A DNA stretch of 64,000 bases, from positions 20,576 to 84,575 of the forward strand of contig JABCPU010000296.1 in NCBI GenBank assembly GCA_016800925.1, in the 5' to 3' direction. The notes under the pieces were generated by a model. It was not told the origin of the DNA, did not search any database, and worked only from the letters and a program-made list of their open reading frames with translations. Below, piece after piece: positions 58,956 through 64,000 of this stretch. Each line of letters starts with the position of its first letter. Positions within the stretch are counted from its first letter, which is position 1. A program made the translations under genes and the position numbers. The DNA is from Suillus spraguei. Its lineage: Eukaryota; Basidiomycota; Agaricomycetes; Boletales; Suillaceae.

Positions 58956-59909
58956 CTAAGATGGCGAGACAGGGGCCATTGGACCAAATGATGCTGGGAT
59001 GGACATGGGAGGATGAATATGGAGGTCGCGAAGTCGAGGACCAAGTGCCACCAACTCAGCGACAGGAACTCCTAATATTTTCGCAGCTTCACACTGCTCA
59101 TCTGTACAAGGTTCGTACAACCATGTGGGGTGATTGTGAGAAACTATGACAGGGGGCGATGCAGTTGGTCGCTCAACGGGGGATGGAGTTCGTGGGGAAA
59201 CAAGGTTCATTTGAGTTTGCTGAAGATCAACAATAGCTTCTTCGACTAAATTTCTGGCCGTTCTTGTTTCAGCAACTGATTGCTGGATAGTTTCAACGAC
59301 TGCGTTGGTGAGCTGTCCAATCTCCTGGACAGCAGTATATAAGCCAGCAAAGGCATCAATATTAGAATAAATGCGCGAAAGAGGGGGTGAAGGGACTGGA
59401 AGTGGATCCATATTTCTTTGTGGAGAGGGAGGTCGAGCAACACCTGCTCGGCGTTCGGCCACGATGTGAATAGCTTCTTCAACATCACTCTTAAAAGAAC
59501 AGGGAAGCAACAGCATAGCATCAGAACAAATGCGTTTCTGTAGATGTGAGATGCACAGGCGATACGTGATTTCTGTGGTTTCATTGATGGTAGTTTTGAT
59601 GAGGGCGGTGGTGCAGATGATGTTGACGAGAAGTAAAGCTGGGAAGGCACCTCTTTTGGTAAGGATTCTCTCAATTTCGAGAGCGTGTCCTTCGCATAGA
59701 AGGGCGGCTTCAATATAGGAGGTGTTGTCGATTTCGGTGGCAAGGGTTCCATAGTTTTCTGCGTCGGAATCAGAGTCATTGTTGGCAATAGTGATGGGGG
59801 TGATGTATGCAGTGGGAAAGGACATTTCGAAAGGTGTTAGTTGATCAAGTGCTTGTGCGATTTGATTGACTGAAGAATAATCAGAGGGAGTGTTGCTTCT
59901 TATAAGCAT
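58956..59909 (-). CDS. Gag capsid-like part
   Basis: 317 residues from the ATG at 59907-59909. It has a Ser/Asn/Asp-rich start, a helical region (AALLCEGHALEIERILTKRG, LQKRICSDAMLLLPCSFKSD, EEAIHIVAERRAG), a Pro-rich linker and a coiled-coil-like segment (AVQEIGQLTNAVVETIQQSV, EEAIVDLQQTQMNL). It ends PMAPVSPS at 58956. Together with the zinc-knuckle frame about 230 bp downstream it looks like a gag. The two are in different frames, so either a frameshift event or a mutation separates them. Confidence 0.6.
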   Translation of the reverse strand: MLIRSNTPSDYSSVNQIAQALDQLTPFEMSFPTAYITPITIANNDSDSDAENYGTLATEIDNTSYIEAALLCEGHALEIERILTKRGAFPALLLVNIICTTALIKTTINETTEITYRLCISHLQKRICSDAMLLLPCSFKSDVEEAIHIVAERRAGVARPPSPQRNMDPLPVPSPPLSRIYSNIDAFAGLYTAVQEIGQLTNAVVETIQQSVAETRTARNLVEEAIVDLQQTQMNLVSPRTPSPVERPTASPPVIVSHNHPTWLYEPCTDEQCEAAKILGVPVAELVALGPRLRDLHIHPPMSIPASFGPMAPVSPS

Positions 59910-59999
59910 TCAGGATTCGAGTGGAGTTCTTCACATATTACAGTGAACTATCTCCGTATTATACGAGTGAACGGACATGCATAATATCCCGTATGATAC

Positions 60000-60420
60000 G
60001 GGCCAGCGGACCATGGGCCCATGGTAGAAATATCCTCGTTGATGACAGATGGGCCGGGAGGAATATTATTCCCGATGACAGGGGTGGGCCCATGCAAGGA
60101 ATATATAGAGTAGATGAGTGGGCCGATGTACATGAATATCCGGTAGACGGATGGGCCGAGGTAGTTGGATATCATGTAGATGGGTGTATAAAGGTAGATG
60201 TGTATCAAATAGACAGGTATGTGAAGGGTACTTGTTATCACATACACGGGTGGGCCCAGACACATATTAAATTAGATGGGTATTAGACGGGTGAGCCGAG
60301 AGTGTTATATAAATATTTATTAGATGGGTGGGCCGAGGGTGGTATAAAATATAGACGGGTGGGCCCATGTGTATGATAATGGTAGACATGACGGAGCTGA
60401 GGGAGTTGCTTATCATCTGA
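60000..60420. repeat. Imperfect minisatellite with a GTAGACGGGTGGGCC core
   Basis: The core TAGA(C/T)GGGTGGGCC(G/C) recurs about nine times at irregular 35-55 bp spacing, separated by TAT/ATA-rich linkers. It reads open on both strands only by chance. It may be part of the missing 5' LTR or a regulatory repeat. Confidence 0.7.
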
Positions 60421-60450
60421 ATCAGAGGAGGTAATAAATCACAGTTACTG

Positions 60451-60917
60451 TCTTGACATGGCCTTTTGTGATGCTTAGGTTGTCTTGTAGAATGTGGAAA
60501 CTGGGGTGCGAGGCTTGTGTTGCCCTACAAGACACCCAGCTCTGACCCCCAAAAATCAGATGAAGCATACCAAGTTCCGAGTTCCAAGACCCGGGTCTCG
60601 ACACATAATTCAGTCAATATGAGACACCCAGTTCCGACCCCCGAAATTTGAGTGAAGCATACCATTGGGAGCAGCAAGTGATGTCTTGAAATGGCCTTTA
60701 TGGTGCTTAGGTTATCTTGTAGAATGTGGAAAGCGGGGTGCGAGGCTTGTGTTGCCCTACAAGACACCCAGTTCCGACCCCCGAAAATCAGATGAAGCAT
60801 ACCAAGTTCCGAGTTCTGAGACCCGGGTCTCGACACATAATTCAGTCAATACGAGACACCCAGTTCCGACCCCCGAAATTTGAGTGAAGCATACCAAGTT
60901 CCAGAGTTCCAAACCCG
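60451..60917. repeat. Two-copy tandem duplication, 233-bp period
   Basis: TCTTGACATGGCC at 60451 and TCTTGAAATGGCC at 60684 begin two units sharing AGAATGTGGAAA, GCGAGGCTTGTGTTGCCCTA, CAAGACACCCAG and GACCCGGGTCTCGACA. Each unit itself contains a smaller duplicated piece (GACACCCAGTTCCGACCCCC). Copies are well over 90% alike by eye. Confidence 0.9.
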
Positions 60918-61116
60918 GGTCTCGACAAATGAATATCAGATATCCAGCACACTTCCAATCATCTGGTACTTCATTGAGTAATGGATGATAATACAGCTTT
61001 GAAAGCCAACATCATCCAAGGTTCCCTTATCTGATCCTCGCTATCTCCACCCCCTTTAACACCAAAGTCTGGACATCCAGCATTCAGCGTCTGATTTCCC
61101 AATATCAACTTGCAAC

Positions 61117-62440
61117 ATGAACACTTCTTCCATGTCCACTTGTGACATAAAAATCTGGCACACTTGGGCCCTGGCCATCACTCATGAAGCAGGGGCATAT
61201 ACCGAACAAAAATTCAATGCAGAGAAGACTGGAGGAGAACCAGTTATACCTTCTCCAAACCTGGACACTGATCTGGTGATGGCATGTGATCGCTTGGCTG
61301 ATGTACTCATAAAGGCATATAAAAATCCCAGTGGGTCTTCCTGCAGATGTTGAAAATGTGTTTGATCATTCAAATTCCTTCATGACAGTTAAGATGCAGA
61401 TTGATATTGCAAGATATAGCAAATTGATATCCCCAAAGAACACTGGGCATAATGAGGAGAAAGAGGAGAAGTTGCTTGAGAGGTGTCCTCCTGGCCATGA
61501 GGGCACAAAGTTGGTGGACAAACCTGCCACAATTATCGATGTTTCCAGTACCATCATCGCATGGTACCTTCCGGACACCCTGACCAAGACCACCCAGGTG
61601 CGTAATGTGTAGATTGTTACTCAATGGATATTGAATATCAAATGGTACCTACAGAAGGAAATCAGGGCGGCCACCGATTTGCTGGGTCCAAGCCTCGAAA
61701 AAAGTGTAAAGGCTGATGGCAATTGGCGATATAATCAAGAATGGTTCAAACAGGGCTCGGAAAATGTTGGGTCAACTCCTGGATGCATCAATTTATCTCC
61801 GGCATGGTTTCAACAGGGCCATGAGGTAGGATGTGATGAGATGGTGATTTCTGGAGTCAAACTCACCAATCCCATAGAATCTGTCAGATCCAGAGGTATC
61901 TGCATCATTGAAGGGACCCTCCTCCGAGAATATCCTGAAAGCTATTGCAAGGCCAGCAGCCATCGCATCGGCGGCACTCAGGGTCATGCATCCTCAGCAG
62001 TATTTTGCAGGGTTACGAGCCTTGTCACACCTCGGAGATAAGGCACTGAGCAAGGAACTGCCACAGATGCCAGAGACCCTGCAGTACTGGGCATCCATGT
62101 TTAACAGCCTCTCCATCATTTCCAATCAGGAAACCCCCAATCATCGAGACCATTTATTGATTCCTGAATGCTTTGATATTCTCACCACTGTGGGGAACTA
62201 TTCTAATGCTCGGATGAGTATGCCAAGCCTTCAGCTGGAATTCAGGTATGATTCTGGCTGTATGATTGCATTTTCGGGAAGAATTGTGAGACATGGGTTG
62301 ATGGAGGGGAAGGGATCGGATTGCTTGGGCATGGTATATGAGGGATTCTGTGCACATTTATGCCAGGGTTCCCTCATGTGGATGGGCTATGGTCGAAGGC
62401 CGCATACTAACCATGGTGTGAAAGATCAAAGAAGTTGAAA
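61117..62440 (+). pseudogene. TET/JBP-family 2-oxoglutarate/Fe(II) dioxygenase, decayed
   Basis: From 61117: WALAITHEAGAYTEQKFNAE, then a shift near 61330 to GLPADVENVFDHSN, SSTIIAWYLPDTLTKTTQ, intron 61598-61654 (GTGCGT...ACAG) and KEIRAATDLLGPSLEKSV, GCINLSPAWFQQGHE. A second shift lies near 61875, then ALRVMHPQQYFAGLRALSHL, YWASMFNSLSIISNQETPNH with RD (the HxD metal motif, His codon 62142, Asp 62148), CFDILTTVGNYSNARMSMP and SGRIVRHG (distal His, 62292). A third shift near 62312 restores RIAWAWYMRDSVHIYARVP, the usual C-terminus. This pattern is the double-stranded beta-helix of basidiomycete TET/JBP oxygenases, which oxidise 5-methylcytosine or thymine and are often linked with KDZ transposons. 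Active-site residues remain but three shifts make it a pseudogene. Confidence 0.75.
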
Positions 62441-62499
62441 GAGTTGTTACCCATGTTAGTAGCAACACACGAATACCATGTACCAATTAGAGCATCAAC

Positions 62500-64000
62500 A
62501 GTTCTGGAACTCAAGTCGGAAGTCGAGTTCCATGAATTGAGTCCCTAACTCTGTGTATCTCGGGACTCGGACTTGATACTCGAAATTCGGGACTCAATGA
62601 TTGATAGTCCAAATTCAGGCTTGACACTCAGGACTCAGCAAAGTGTGAGGCAGCACAATGTGAGGCAACAGACTTTGATCCACACATTTTGACTGCCAAA
62701 CACCGAACCCCGGCAGCCGGCACTCGGGACTGATACCAATGTGAAAAATATGAATTCACATATAGTGAGTGCCGAACCCGGAACTCCGGCAGCCGGAACT
62801 CGGGACTCAGGACTCAGAACAATGTGAAAGATGTGAATTCACATATCATAAATGACGAACTCCGAACCCCGGCAGCCGGCACTCGGGACTCGGGACTCAG
62901 AATAATGTGCAAGTCATTGATCCACACATGTTGAGGTTCGAACTCCGAACCCCAGCAGCCAGCAGTCGGGACTTGGACTCAGAACAATGAGACAGATATT
63001 GATTCCTACATGTAAAGTGCCAAACGTCGAATGCTGAACCCCGGAACCCGGAACTCGGCACTCGGCACTCAGAATCATGTGAAATTTAGTGAGCCACATA
63101 TGTTGAGGGCCGAACCCCGAACCCCAGCAGCTGGCAGTTGGGACTTGGACTTAGAACAATGTGAAAGATACTGATTCCCATATATAAAGTGCCAAACCCC
63201 GAACCCCGGCAGCCGGAACTCGGAACTCGGGACACACAACATTGTGAATGATATTGATGCACACATGTTAAGTGCCGAACGCCGACTGCCGAGCCCCGGC
63301 ACCCAGAACTCGGCACTCAGAATAATCCACACATGTTGAGTGCCGAACCCAAACTCCGGCAGCCGGAACTCAGGACTCACAACATTGTGAAAGATACTGA
63401 TTCCCACATGTAAAGTGCCGAACCCCGAACCCAGCAGCTGGCACTCGGACTCGGGACACACAACATTTGAATGATATAGATGCACACATGTTAAGTGTGA
63501 ATGCCGACTGCCGAGCCCGGCACCCGGAACTCGGCACTTGGCACTCAGAATAATCCACACATGTTGGGTGCCGAACTCCGAACTCTGCAGCCGGGACTTG
63601 GGACTCGGGACTCACAACATTGTGAATGATATTGATGCACACATGTTAAGTGCCGAATGCTGACTGCCGAGCCCCGGCACCTGGAACTCGGCACTTGGCA
63701 CTCAGAATAATCCACACATGTTGGGTGCCGAACGCTGAACTCCGGCAGCCGGGACTCAGGACTCGGGACTCACAACATTGTGAATGATATTGATGCACAC
63801 ATGTTAAGTGCCGAACGCCGACTCCCGAGCCCCGGCACCCAGAACTCGGGACTCGGCACTCAGAATAATGTGAAAGTTATTGATCCACATATGTTGATGC
63901 CCAACCGTGAACCCCAACAGCCGGAACTCGGCACTCACAACATTGTGAATAATATTGATGCACACATGTTAAGTGCCGAATGCTGCCGAGCCCCGGAACC
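62500..64000. repeat. Satellite array, 75-90 bp monomers, continuing past the window
   Basis: At least 16 monomers share a GCCGAAC(C/G)CCG...CCCGGCAGCCGG(A/C)ACTCGG core and an ACACATGTTNAGTGCCGAA boundary, spaced 68-91 bp. Toward the right end, two alternating monomer types form a higher-order unit of about 153-164 bp (ATGTTAAG type followed by ATGTTGGG type, repeats starting near 63483, 63636, 63796 and 63960). GC-rich, no coding capacity supported. Confidence 0.92.

Larger units (their letters stand above)
58340..59909 (-). mobile_element. Gag-only (non-autonomous) LTR retroelement, internal region
   Basis: The internal part contains two gag-like frames but no protease, reverse transcriptase, RNase H or integrase. 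The second gag frame stops only 20 bp before the polypurine tract and 33 bp before the LTR. So the element appears to have no pol rather than to be truncated at this end. A 5' LTR upstream of 59909 was not identified; the tandem repeat at 60.0-60.4 kb lies where it should be. Confidence 0.6.

Noticed and set aside
59921..60286. 121-residue frame on plus
   Set aside because: It runs through the GTGGGCC minisatellite and has no family features.
63075..63642. Open frames on the minus strand in the satellite
   Set aside because: They arise from the repeat period; successive copies do not keep one frame.

Overview
The window looks like nuclear DNA of a mushroom-forming basidiomycete (Agaricomycetes, probably Agaricales). 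The evidence is the many 45-70 bp introns (GT-AG, some GC-AG), basidiomycete-type families (DUF6533 and DUF6532 proteins, CAP10 glycosyltransferase, A1 aspartic protease) and a dense load of KDZ, Plavaka, hAT, Tc1/mariner, Copia and LTR elements. Family names come from motif recognition by eye; no database search was possible.

Layout. 1-8.6 kb is a mobile-element graveyard: a CxC6-type KDZ-associated remnant (-), a DUF6532 gene (-) split by an LTR-like insert, and a decayed Plavaka transposase (+). About 8.6-18.1 kb is one structurally coherent KDZ element: terminal and subterminal repeats, a multi-exon accessory gene (-), two small accessory genes (+) and a KDZ transposase (+) whose ten exons join into an uninterrupted frame of 1064 residues. 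It abuts a CxC5-type KDZ remnant (18.1-18.9 kb). 19.8-35.5 kb is mostly host sequence: a DUF6533 membrane protein with two consecutive micro-exons, a frameshifted alpha/beta hydrolase, a tandem array of tRNA-Leu-like SINE units touching a YqcI/YcgG pseudogene, an Alba-domain protein, an MFS transporter, 4.4 kb without genes, and a CAP10 glycosyltransferase with one apparent frameshift. 37.7-42.9 kb holds a CxC1-type KDZ remnant, a 168-bp tandem repeat and a hAT element with a perfect 8-bp target duplication. 43.7-55.2 kb is host-gene territory again: a flavin monooxygenase with a foldback hairpin upstream, a broken cysteine-rich secreted protein, a Tc1/mariner element with 131-bp inverted repeats, an amino-acid permease divergent from mitochondrial ribosomal protein mL49, and an aspartic protease. 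56-64 kb is repeat-rich: a Copia fragment, a gag-only LTR retroelement, two tandem-repeat blocks, a TET/JBP dioxygenase pseudogene and a satellite array that runs off the end.

The host genes are unrelated neighbours and form no obvious cluster. The most coherent theme is transposon biology. Four KDZ cysteine-cluster types (CxC1, CxC2, CxC5, CxC6) occur here, together with a TET/JBP-family gene (a family known to associate with KDZ elements in mushrooms) and Plavaka stop codons best explained by CpG to TpG change.
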